A stretch of 6,860 nucleotides of DNA from JASFRS01 sp050114795. Lineage in GTDB: Bacteria > Pseudomonadota > Alphaproteobacteria > Sphingomonadales > CAKZYD01. The notes under the pieces are model-generated. The model was not told where the DNA came from. It worked only from the letters and a program-made list of their open reading frames with translations, and searched no databases. Both the position numbers and the translations under genes were made by a program. Numbering within the stretch: position 1 is the stretch's first letter; the number at the start of each line of letters is the position of its first letter. Below, in pieces: positions 1-6,256 of the stretch. The stretch lies in NCBI GenBank assembly GCA_050114795.1, contig JASFRS010000134.1, positions 1 through 6,860 on the forward strand. The letters are read 5' to 3'.

Positions 1-629
1 CGGGCTTCATGGTCTTGGCCCTTGGTGCTTGTGGCGACCAGAGCTCCGCAAACGGCGACAACACAGATACACAGGCAATACAAGCTTCAAGCGGCGATGG
101 CTTCACACCTACGGCTGATGGTGGTTATGCGATTGGCAACCCAGATGCATCCGTCAAAATCATTGAGTTTGCGTCTTTTACTTGCGGTCACTGTGCATCC
201 TTTCATGAGACGGTTTACCCTCAGCTTAAAGAGAAATATATCGATACGGGCAAAGTCTATTTTGAAATGCGCCCCTTCATTCGGAATTCCGCAGACCTAT
301 ATGCGACTATTGCTATTAACTGCGCTGCACCTCAAAATTTTGAGCCAATGGCTGATTTGTATTTCACCAGTCAACGCACTTGGTTAACATCCAGCGACCC
401 CAATGCTTATGTTGAGACCATGGCAAAACGTGCAGGCATTCCGTCATCCCGTTATGAGCAATGCACGAATGATAACGGACAAAAAGCGGCTGCTTTAACG
501 GTCACAAAAAAAGCGCAAGAAGCTTATCAGGTTAACAGCACACCGACTCTCGTCGTTAACGGTAAAGTCGTAAATGGAAGACGCGGTTGGTGGCTAAGCC
601 TTGATGCGGCCATCCAAGAAGATTTGTAA
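1..629 (+). CDS. DsbA-family thiol:disulfide oxidoreductase, probable lipoprotein (5' partial)
   Basis: Thioredoxin-fold protein that probably makes or isomerises disulfides in the periplasm or at the outer face of the inner membrane. Counting from the in-frame ATG at position 9, the active site is CGHC (residues 59-62), preceded by a hydrophobic strand (KIIEFASFTC) as in the DsbA/Thioredoxin_4 family. The cis-proline loop is STPT (Pro179), followed by a strand LVVNG. Cys105 and Cys152 could form a second disulfide. The ATG at 9 is unlikely to be the true start: the frame is open to the window edge, no ribosome binding site is visible, and the first residues (MVLALGAC) look like the end of a lipoprotein signal with lipobox LGAC, Cys at 30-32. 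The charged signal start must lie upstream. A low-complexity S/N/D/T/Q linker follows the Cys, as expected for a tethered lipoprotein. The gene ends 37 bp before smc, so the two may be co-transcribed. The family is clear, but oxidase versus isomerase cannot be decided. Confidence 0.9.
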   Translation, partial: GFMVLALGACGDQSSANGDNTDTQAIQASSGDGFTPTADGGYAIGNPDASVKIIEFASFTCGHCASFHETVYPQLKEKYIDTGKVYFEMRPFIRNSADLYATIAINCAAPQNFEPMADLYFTSQRTWLTSSDPNAYVETMAKRAGIPSSRYEQCTNDNGQKAAALTVTKKAQEAYQVNSTPTLVVNGKVVNGRRGWWLSLDAAIQEDL

Positions 630-650
630 GAGCCAAAACGGTTTGTAAAA

Positions 651-656
651 GGGAAG
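651..656 (+). promoter_or_regulatory. Ribosome binding site of smc
   Basis: A GGGAAG stretch lies 10 nt before the GTG at 667 and 13 nt before a second in-frame GTG at 670. The spacing favours 667, giving a protein that begins MVHFKRLRL. The difference is a single residue. It is a moderate Shine-Dalgarno match, and no promoter is evident in the 37-bp gap, so smc probably depends on transcription from upstream. Confidence 0.5.
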
Positions 657-666
657 TATAGGCCAA

Positions 667-3600
667 GTGGTGCACTTCAAGCGCCTTCGATTGTCCGGGT
701 TCAAATCTTTCGTTGAACCCACCGAATTGTGGATCGAACCCGGGTTAACCGGGGTAGTCGGTCCCAATGGCTGTGGCAAATCGAATCTGCTTGAAGCGCT
801 TCGCTGGGTCATGGGCGAATCAAGCCCTAAGTCCATGCGCGGCGGCGGTATGGAAGATGTCATTTTCGCTGGCACCTCTAATCGTCCGGCGCGCAATCTT
901 GCCGATGTCTCTCTCCTCATCGACAATCGAGAGCGCAAAGCTCCCGCTGAATTTAATAACGAGGATGATCTGGAAATCTCTCGCCGTATTGAGCGGGATG
1001 TTGGCTCCGCTTACCGTATCAACGGCAGAGACGTCCGCCAAAAGGATGTTCAACTCCTTTTCGCCGATGCCGCCACAGGCGCACATAGTCCGGCTTTGGT
1101 TTCCCAGGGTCGTATTGGCAACCTTATTACCGCAAAACCTGTTCAACGCCGTCAATTGTTAGAGGAAGCAGCAGGGATTTCCGGCCTTCATGCCAGACGG
1201 AAAGAGGCTGAACAAAGACTGCGGGCGGCGGAAAATAATCTCCTCCGCCTTCAAGATGTCATGGAACAAATGACTGGGCAGCTTGCAAGTTTAAAACGCC
1301 AGGCACGACAAGCGGAACGTTATCGCAAAATTTCGGGTGATGTGCGTAGTGTTGAAGCAATGCTGCTTTACAGCCGCTGGAAATTGGAAGCTACAAAGCT
1401 GGAAGAAGCGGAAAGAGCTTTAAAACAAGCCGACGCGCTTGTTGCAGAAATCACAACGAAATCTTCTTCCATTACAAAAGCACAGACGGAAATAGCCGCG
1501 CGCTTACCTGACCTGCGCAAGGCGGAAGCTGAGGCGTCCGCTGCCTTAACGCGCTTAAAAGTCGCGCGGGAAGGCTTAGATGCGGAAGAAGCCCGGCTTG
1601 AAACCATGCGGCAGGAATTAAGCCAGCGCTTAACCCAAATCGACCAGGACAGCAGTCGTGAAGCCGAAATGGCACTGGATGCCGCCGCCGCTCTCGAGCG
1701 CTTAGCTAAAGAGCGTGAAGAACTGGACGCTCAACTCGCTAAAAGTGAGGACCATTTAAAAGACGTCAGCGCGAAAGTGAAAGCCGCCGAGGAAGCCGCC
1801 AGCGAAGCCGAGACTCTGCTGGACAAAGAAACTCAGCAGATGGCCAGTGCCCAAGCCAAACAAGAAACCAGTGAAGGCGCAGTTCGTGCCACCGAACGCC
1901 GTCTTACCCGGCTAAATGAAGAACGCGCACAGCTCGAAGATCAATTTAAGCGCCTCAACGCCGGAGATGATGATAGCCGGGCTTTGGAAGAAGCCGAAAA
2001 GCGCCAGACAGAACTCGAATCGAGCTATGCTGCCGCTCAAGAACAGCAAAGCAACGTGCAGAAACAACTGAATGGGTTTGAGCAAGAACGCGATACTGCA
2101 CGAAAAGCCTGGTCGGAAACCGAATCTTTGATGAACAAAATCGGTGCTGAAATCTCGGCTTTAGAATCCATTTTAAACTCCGGGGAATTTCAGGGCGATT
2201 ATGTGCCCGTGTCAGAACAGCTGGATGTGAAAAAGGGGTATGAAAAGGCCCTTGGTGCAGCGCTTGGGGATGACCTAGAGGCTGCAATTCAAGATGGTCC
2301 GAAATATTGGGACGAGCTTCCACCACTTCCTCAAAGCCAGAGTCTACCAACGGCGGCCAAACCCTTATCCGACTATGTCAAAGCGCCTCAAGCCCTAGCC
2401 CGACGACTAAGCCAAATCGGCGTTGTCGATGCGGACAAAGGCGCAACTGCGGCGGTTGGGCTATTAGCTGGACAACGCCTTGTCACCTTGGAAGGCGCGC
2501 TTTGGCGCTGGGATGGCTTTACCGCGAGCGCCGAAGCGCCGACGAGCGCCAGTATAAGGCTGGCACAGCGCAATCGCCTGATGGAACTTCAGGCTCAAAT
2601 GGCAAAAGCAGAAAGCGTTGAGGCAAAGGCGCGCGCCAAACATGAAGCTGCCCGGGCACAAGTCGATGAAACACGCACAAAACTGGCTGAAGCGCGCACG
2701 CAGGAAAATAAACTAAGCCAACAGCTTAATGAGAACCGCCGGACTTTAGCCAGACTATCTCAAGCCGCGCAGGAAAAACGCACGAAAAGCAGCGCACTGG
2801 AAGCTGGCCTTGAACGCATCAATGAAGATTTCAAAACAGCCGAACGGGAAGCCGAAGAGGCTCGCATAGCCCTTGAACAGCTACCGCAATTGGATGGCCT
2901 TCAAACAGTGCTTGAAAAAGCCCGTGCGGCTGCTGGTGAAAAGCGCACTGAACTAAGTGATGCCCGCAGCGCCTTTGACCGATTACATCGCGAAAAAGAA
3001 TTTGCCCTTGATCGCAAAGAAGCTGTGAACCGTGAAGAGGCCGCCTGGAAAAGTCGGGTGGAACGCGCTGGTGAACAGCAAAAAACATTAGCTGAGCGTA
3101 AAATTCAAGTCAGCGCTGCATTAAGGGATTTGGAGAATCGACCTGCAGAAATCGCTGAGCGACGGGAAAAATTGCTAAGCCAAGTGCAACAGGCAGAAGA
3201 AGAACGCAATAAAGCGGCTGACCGTCTTGCTAAGGTGGAAAATGAACTTGGCGAGCAAGATCGCCTAGCAAAACTTGTGAATGAAGATCTGCTTGATGCG
3301 CGGGAAAAACGGGTGCGCATCGATGCCGAAATGGAAGCCCATGGCGAACGCAAAAGAGATATCGCTCATGATATCGGCCAAGCGTTCAATTGCCCCCCAC
3401 CCCTCGTCCTTCAACAGGTCGGTATAGAAGACGAAGATAATCTTCCAACGCTCGACGTGTTGGAACATAAACTTGAACGCTATAAGGCGGAACGGGAGCG
3501 GTTAGGCGCAGTTAATTTGCGCGCAGATATCGAATTGCAGGAAATTTCCGAGCAACTAGAGCATATGGGCAGCGAAAAAACAGATCTCGAATCCGCAATT

Positions 3601-4128
3601 GCTCGGCTGCGCGCAGGGATTAACAACCTTAATCGTGAGGGGCGTGAGCGTTTGCTTCAAGCATTCAATGAAGTGAATGCACATTTCAGTGAATTATTTA
3701 CAACGCTCTTCGGCGGCGGGCATGCCTATTTGGAACTCATCGAATCTGACGACCCATTGGAGGCAGGACTTGAAATCTTGGCCAGCCCACCTGGTAAAAG
3801 ATTGCAGTCACTCTCGCTATTATCCGGTGGAGAACAGGCATTAACAGCACTTTCCCTCATATTCGCAGTGTTTATGACAAACCCTGCCCCCATCTGCGTT
3901 CTTGATGAAGTGGATGCGCCGCTTGATGATGCCAATGTAGAGCGATTCTGCAATCTTCTTGATGAAATGACCCGGCTTACCAACACACGTTTCCTTATTG
4001 TCACGCATAATGCCGTGACCATGTCTCGTATGGACAGATTATTCGGTGTCACTATGGCCGAAAGAGGTGTTTCCCAGCTTGTATCGGTCGACTTAAGCAC
4101 TGCGGAAGAACTTCGCGCAGCAGAATAA
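667..4128 (+). CDS. smc: Chromosome segregation protein SMC
   Basis: ATPase of the SMC-ScpA-ScpB condensin complex, which folds and separates the replicated chromosome in the cytoplasm. All head motifs are present: Walker A GPNGCGKS (residues 32-39), Q-loop VSQGR (Gln147) followed by the family stretch RRQLLEEAAGISG, ABC signature LSGGEQ (1052-1057), Walker B ICVLDEVD (1076-1083, catalytic Glu1081) and switch His in VTHN (1111-1115 region). Between the heads lie two long coiled-coil arms, about 165-505 and 640-1000, rich in A/E/R/K/Q. They flank a hinge at about 507-628. A Pro-rich break (about 906-930) precedes the conserved LGAVNL motif (946-951) in the returning arm, and the LFGGG loop is at about 1014-1018. 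The length of 1153 residues is normal for alphaproteobacteria and slightly below B. subtilis SMC (1186), mostly because the hinge is short. The start is GTG at 667. There is no frameshift or missing motif. The scpA and scpB partners are not nearby. Confidence 0.98.
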   Translation: MVHFKRLRLSGFKSFVEPTELWIEPGLTGVVGPNGCGKSNLLEALRWVMGESSPKSMRGGGMEDVIFAGTSNRPARNLADVSLLIDNRERKAPAEFNNEDDLEISRRIERDVGSAYRINGRDVRQKDVQLLFADAATGAHSPALVSQGRIGNLITAKPVQRRQLLEEAAGISGLHARRKEAEQRLRAAENNLLRLQDVMEQMTGQLASLKRQARQAERYRKISGDVRSVEAMLLYSRWKLEATKLEEAERALKQADALVAEITTKSSSITKAQTEIAARLPDLRKAEAEASAALTRLKVAREGLDAEEARLETMRQELSQRLTQIDQDSSREAEMALDAAAALERLAKEREELDAQLAKSEDHLKDVSAKVKAAEEAASEAETLLDKETQQMASAQAKQETSEGAVRATERRLTRLNEERAQLEDQFKRLNAGDDDSRALEEAEKRQTELESSYAAAQEQQSNVQKQLNGFEQERDTARKAWSETESLMNKIGAEISALESILNSGEFQGDYVPVSEQLDVKKGYEKALGAALGDDLEAAIQDGPKYWDELPPLPQSQSLPTAAKPLSDYVKAPQALARRLSQIGVVDADKGATAAVGLLAGQRLVTLEGALWRWDGFTASAEAPTSASIRLAQRNRLMELQAQMAKAESVEAKARAKHEAARAQVDETRTKLAEARTQENKLSQQLNENRRTLARLSQAAQEKRTKSSALEAGLERINEDFKTAEREAEEARIALEQLPQLDGLQTVLEKARAAAGEKRTELSDARSAFDRLHREKEFALDRKEAVNREEAAWKSRVERAGEQQKTLAERKIQVSAALRDLENRPAEIAERREKLLSQVQQAEEERNKAADRLAKVENELGEQDRLAKLVNEDLLDAREKRVRIDAEMEAHGERKRDIAHDIGQAFNCPPPLVLQQVGIEDEDNLPTLDVLEHKLERYKAERERLGAVNLRADIELQEISEQLEHMGSEKTDLESAIARLRAGINNLNREGRERLLQAFNEVNAHFSELFTTLFGGGHAYLELIESDDPLEAGLEILASPPGKRLQSLSLLSGGEQALTALSLIFAVFMTNPAPICVLDEVDAPLDDANVERFCNLLDEMTRLTNTRFLIVTHNAVTMSRMDRLFGVTMAERGVSQLVSVDLSTAEELRAAE

Positions 4129-4186
4129 TCACCGAAAAAATCAAAAACATCATTTAAATCAGATAGTTAGCACTTTTCTATTGTGC

Positions 4187-4216
4187 CTTGACTGGGGCTT
4201 TGGGGGACACTATGGT
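4187..4216 (+). promoter_or_regulatory. Housekeeping (sigma-70 type) promoter of the Fo ATP synthase operon
   Basis: TTGACT (4188-4193) and TATGGT (4211-4216) are separated by exactly 17 bp. With flanking bases they read CTTGAC and CTATGG, close to the known alphaproteobacterial housekeeping consensus CTTGAC-N17-CTATAT. Upstream DNA (about 4134-4184) is A/T-rich and could help RNA polymerase. The predicted transcript start is near 4223, giving a leader of about 64 nt before atpI. It lies in the only sizeable gap between smc and the atp genes, as expected for the operon promoter. This is a sequence prediction only. Confidence 0.75.
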
Positions 4217-4253
4217 GCAGCCGCTTGCCAATACTTGATTTGGCGCGCATTCA

Positions 4254-4272
4254 AGGGGCTGTTTCAGCCCTT
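4254..4272 (+). promoter_or_regulatory. Leader hairpin just upstream of the atpI ribosome binding site
   Basis: AGGGGCTG (4254-4261) and CAGCCCTT (4265-4272) form an 8-bp stem with one G-T wobble and a TTT loop. The stem ends one base before the purine-rich ribosome binding site AGAAAGGA (4273-4280). No T-run follows, so it is not an intrinsic terminator. It could stabilise the 5' end of the operon mRNA or keep the ribosome site single-stranded. The function is inferred; the pairing is seen directly. Confidence 0.5.
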
Positions 4273-4280
4273 AGAAAGGA
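4273..4280 (+). promoter_or_regulatory. Strong ribosome binding site of atpI
   Basis: AGAAAGGA sits 6 nt before the ATG at 4287 and fixes that start. Another ATG at 4280 overlaps the site and is out of frame. The same 8-mer precedes atpE. Confidence 0.7.
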
Positions 4281-4286
4281 TGGCCC

Positions 4287-4676
4287 ATGTCAGACGATAA
4301 GTCGTTTGAAGAACGGTTGAAGAAAGTCCGCGCGCGACGGGAAGCTAGGCAGGCAGATGCACGGCGGAAGACGAGTGCCGCAATGGGCATTGGTTTTCGT
4401 TTAAGCCTTGAATTGGTTGTCGCGGTTGTCGTTGGCAGCCTTTTGGGCTATGGGCTCGATCGATGGCTGGGAACTTTTCCCTTGGCATTGATCGTATTTT
4501 TTGCGATTGGCGCTGCGGCGGGCGTGAAAAATATGCTGCGGGCCGTGCAAGAATTGAGTGCAGAACAAATGAGTGCTGAAGAAAATACTTCAGTGGGTGA
4601 TGGAAACAACGAAGGTCAAATAGGCCAAGACGGCCCGAACGACCGAAGCAGAACTGGGAATAACGGCGGTGTCTAG
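4287..4676 (+). CDS. atpI: F-type ATP synthase accessory protein I (AtpI)
   Basis: Small inner-membrane protein of the AtpI family (ATPase gene 1), thought to help assemble the c-ring; it is usually not essential for synthase activity. The 129 residues comprise a very basic cytoplasmic N-terminus (about 1-34, many R/K), membrane segment 1 at about 36-56 with the family's glycine pattern (GSLLGYGLDRW), a short turn, and membrane segment 2 at about 64-84 (including GAAAGVKNM). Residues from about 91 onward form a hydrophilic N/G/D/E-rich tail that is probably disordered and extends past the conserved core. It is the first gene of the Fo operon, behind a good promoter and a strong ribosome binding site. 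Its end overlaps the start of atpB by 8 bp, suggesting translational coupling. Family membership rests on the glycine motif and the position directly before atpB. Confidence 0.93.
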   Translation: MSDDKSFEERLKKVRARREARQADARRKTSAAMGIGFRLSLELVVAVVVGSLLGYGLDRWLGTFPLALIVFFAIGAAAGVKNMLRAVQELSAEQMSAEENTSVGDGNNEGQIGQDGPNDRSRTGNNGGV

Positions 4677-5415
4677 TCCCCTTGATCAGTTTAAGATCGA
4701 AACCAAAGTCCCCTTGGAAGTCGGCGGTATTGATGCCTCCATCACAAATTCATCCCTTTGGATGTTTGCTGTTGTCATTGTTTTAACAGCCTTTTTCCTA
4801 GTTGCGATGCGCCGGCGTGAAATGGTGCCTGGTCGCACGCAATCCGTTGCTGAAATGCTTTATGAGTTCGTCGGGAACATGATCCGGGATAATGTCGGCC
4901 ATGGTGGCCGCCCTTATTTCCCCTTCATCTTTTCTCTGTTCGTCTTCATCTTAGGTGCGAACTATTTTGGTATGCTACCTTATGGTTTCACCGTCACCAG
5001 TCATATTGCTGTTACATTCACCTTTGCAGCTATTGTGTTTCTGGGTGTCGTGGTGATCGGCTTTGCAAGGCACGGGCTGAAATTCCTGTCCATGTTCCTG
5101 CCTTCAGGCACGCCTATTTATCTGGCACCGCTGATCATTGCCATTGAACTGATTTCATTCCTGTCCCGGCCCGTGACCTTATCTGTCCGGTTGTTTGCAA
5201 ATATGACTGCGGGTCATATCCTGCTGAAAGTATTTGCAGGCTTTATCATTTCCATGGGAGCCGCTGGAGGTGCGCTTTCAGCACTTGCCATCTTACCCCT
5301 TACAATGAATATCGCCTTATCAGCCCTGGAGTTTCTGGTCGCTGGCGTGCAGGCCTATGTTTTCGCACTTCTCACCTGCATTTATTTAAATGATGCAGTG
5401 AATTTACACCATTAA
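4669..5415 (+). CDS. atpB: F-type ATP synthase subunit a
   Basis: Membrane stator subunit that forms the two proton half-channels next to the c-ring. The essential arginine is Arg174 in SVRLFANMTAGH, aligned with E. coli Arg210. Glu160 and Asn178 align with E. coli Glu196 and Asn214. His183 occupies the E. coli Glu219 position and Glu221 the E. coli His245 position, with Gln228 matching Gln252: the swapped arrangement seen in mitochondrial and alphaproteobacterial subunits. The protein has 248 residues and several hydrophobic segments (about 31-47, 86-107, 112-135, 148-166, 170-200 and 205-242). The start is GTG at 4669, inside the end of atpI, with a modest GGGAA site (4656-4660) 8 nt upstream. 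The resulting N-terminus (MSSPLDQFKIE) fits the alphaproteobacterial family. The weak start plus overlap suggests translation coupled to atpI. Confidence 0.98.
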   Translation: MSSPLDQFKIETKVPLEVGGIDASITNSSLWMFAVVIVLTAFFLVAMRRREMVPGRTQSVAEMLYEFVGNMIRDNVGHGGRPYFPFIFSLFVFILGANYFGMLPYGFTVTSHIAVTFTFAAIVFLGVVVIGFARHGLKFLSMFLPSGTPIYLAPLIIAIELISFLSRPVTLSVRLFANMTAGHILLKVFAGFIISMGAAGGALSALAILPLTMNIALSALEFLVAGVQAYVFALLTCIYLNDAVNLHH

Positions 5416-5442
5416 GAACTGAACACGAATTAACCGCTTCTA

Positions 5443-5450
5443 AGAAAGGA
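5443..5450 (+). promoter_or_regulatory. Strong ribosome binding site of atpE
   Basis: AGAAAGGA lies 8 nt before the atpE ATG, within the otherwise featureless 43-bp gap after atpB. It is identical to the site before atpI. A strong independent site fits the need for many c subunits per complex. Confidence 0.65.
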
Positions 5451-5458
5451 ATAAGTCC

Positions 5459-5683
5459 ATGGACGCTGAAGCAGCAAAATACATTGGCGCAGGTTTAGCC
5501 ACCATCGGCATGGGTGGCGCCGGTATTGGTGTGGGCCTGATTTTCGGTAACTATTTGTCTGGCGCTCTGCGTAATCCTTCCGCCGCTGACAAGTTCTTCC
5601 CGAATGTTATCTTTGGCTTTGCCGTGACGGAAGCTTTGGGCATTTTCTCCTTCTTGGTCGCCCTGCTTGCACTGTTTGGCTAA
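5459..5683 (+). CDS. atpE: F-type ATP synthase subunit c
   Basis: Proteolipid subunit of the rotor ring, present in multiple copies and carrying protons through the membrane. The 74 residues are the usual length for alphaproteobacteria. A first hydrophobic helix (about 8-33) has the glycine-rich packing motif (alternating Gly in GMGGAGIGVG, about 17-26). It is followed by the polar loop Arg38-Asn39-Pro40 that contacts subunits gamma and epsilon, and a second helix (about 48-73) with the ion-carrying Glu58 in AVTEALGIF. I do not see the extra polar ligand set of sodium-type rings, so protons are the likely ion. Own ribosome site upstream; a strong hairpin lies just downstream of the stop codon. 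Confidence 0.98.
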   Translation: MDAEAAKYIGAGLATIGMGGAGIGVGLIFGNYLSGALRNPSAADKFFPNVIFGFAVTEALGIFSFLVALLALFG

Positions 5684-5689
5684 TTCATG

Positions 5690-5726
5690 TCTCAGTCGCG
5701 GGGTGGCGTGCTGCCCCGCTCAGAGA
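5690..5726 (+). promoter_or_regulatory. Intercistronic stem-loop between atpE and atpF'
   Basis: GCGGGGTGG (5698-5706) pairs with CTGCCCCGC (5711-5719), forming 9 bp with two G-T wobbles and a CGTG loop. Beyond a small internal loop, TCTC (5690-5693) pairs with GAGA (5723-5726). It starts 7 nt after the atpE stop and has no T-run, so it is not a complete intrinsic terminator. A likely role is to protect the 3' end of a processed atpE-containing mRNA or to lower downstream expression, giving more c than b/b'. The structure is seen; the role is inferred from the known need for unequal Fo subunit synthesis. Confidence 0.6.
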
Positions 5727-5743
5727 TTTGAATAGGATAGATT

Positions 5744-5755
5744 AAGGGAGGGAGG
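5744..5755 (+). promoter_or_regulatory. Ribosome binding site of atpF'
   Basis: A long purine run AAGGGAGGGAGG ends 3 nt before the ATG at 5759. The inner GGAGGG (5747-5752) is at the better spacing of 6 nt. It gives atpF' its own strong initiation signal after the hairpin. Confidence 0.65.
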
Positions 5756-5758
5756 CGC

Positions 5759-6256
5759 ATGCCTCAATTTGATCCCACAACAATGGCGCCACAGATCGTC
5801 TGGTTGCTTATCAGCTTTGCCATCTTTTACTTCATGATGGCACGGGTGGTATTGCCTAAAATCGGTGGAGTCATCGAAGAGCGTTCCGAACGGATCGCAG
5901 ACGACCTTGATCAAGCCGAGCAACTTCGTGTTGAAGGCGAAAAGGTCCAGGATGACTTCCAAGGCGATTTGGCTGATGCGCGGGCAGAAGCGCAGAAGAT
6001 TCTGGCTGATGCACGGGCAAAAGCGCAGAAGCAAATGGACGAAAAGTCCAAGGCTTTGGATGCAAAGCTTAGTGAGCAAGCTGAACAAGCTGAACACCGC
6101 ATTGTTGAAGAAACCAAGGCTGCCATGGCTGAATTAGAATCCGTAGCTGCTGAGGTTGCGCAGAATATTGTCACTAAGTTGCTGGATACTGATACTAAAG
6201 CCGCTGATGTGAAAAAAGCTGTGAAGGCTCAACTTGAAACACAGGGGAATGCATGA
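5759..6256 (+). CDS. atpF': F-type ATP synthase subunit b' (second peripheral-stalk subunit)
   Basis: One half of the b/b' dimer that anchors F1 to the membrane and resists rotation. The 165 residues comprise a short N-terminus beginning MPQFDPTTMAPQIVW, a membrane helix at about 12-32, the conserved LPKIGGVIEERSERIADDL region (about 32-50), and a long charged A/E/K/Q/R coiled coil to about residue 140. The MPQFD/AP.I.W start and the position between atpE and a second b-type gene identify it as b'. Residues 71-80 and 82-91 are near-identical (LADARAEAQK and LADARAKAQK), an 11-residue repeat matching the hendecad period of the stalk's right-handed coil. A smaller repeat (EQAEQAE) lies at about 105-111. 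The last codons overlap the atpF start (ATGA). Having separate b and b' genes is normal in alphaproteobacteria and cyanobacteria. The gene is also called atpX or atpG in some genomes. Confidence 0.95.
   Translation: MPQFDPTTMAPQIVWLLISFAIFYFMMARVVLPKIGGVIEERSERIADDLDQAEQLRVEGEKVQDDFQGDLADARAEAQKILADARAKAQKQMDEKSKALDAKLSEQAEQAEHRIVEETKAAMAELESVAAEVAQNIVTKLLDTDTKAADVKKAVKAQLETQGNA
5969..6031 (+). repeat. 33-bp tandem in-frame repeat inside atpF'
   Basis: Two consecutive copies, the first at 5969-6001 and the second starting at 6002. Over the first 30 bases they match at 27; the three differences are TTG/CTG, GCG/GCA and GAA/AAA, two silent and one Glu-to-Lys. The unit encodes LADARA(E/K)AQK plus one residue. 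Such high DNA identity suggests a fairly recent tandem duplication instead of only convergent coiled-coil composition. Confidence 0.8.

Noticed and set aside
22..387. Plus-strand open frame of 121 codons in a second frame of the first gene
   Set aside because: The other frame carries the CGHC and cis-Pro motifs; this one has no domain and no ribosome site.
630..666. Possible separate smc promoter
   Set aside because: The gap is only 37 bp and holds a ribosome binding site but no -35/-10 pair at proper spacing.
1955..2350. Minus-strand open frame of 131 codons inside smc
   Set aside because: It lies wholly antisense to the well-supported smc coding frame, with a composition typical of a reverse reading of coiled-coil codons and no recognisable domain.
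3726..4100. Minus-strand open frame of 124 codons over the SMC C-terminal head
   Set aside because: It is the reverse of the conserved LSGGEQ/Walker B region; conservation belongs to the plus strand.
667..4128. Considered whether the long SMC-like gene is a defence-related SMC/RecN/Rad50 ATPase
   Set aside because: Full-length SMC architecture with the hinge, LGAVNL and PPGKRL motifs, and a position between a DsbA-like gene and the Fo operon, all fit housekeeping SMC.
4129..4180. Possible terminator after smc
   Set aside because: The A/T-rich stretch has no stable stem followed by a T-run on the plus strand.
4234..4255. Inverted repeat CTTGA ... TCAAG in the atpI leader, considered as an FNR-type box
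   Set aside because: The 12-bp spacing and half-sites do not fit TTGAT-N4-ATCAA, and 5-bp arms occur easily by chance.
5720..6097. Minus-strand open frame with repeated Leu/Cys/Pro-rich segments opposite atpF'
   Set aside because: The apparent protein repeats are only the antisense reading of the 33-bp duplication in atpF'.
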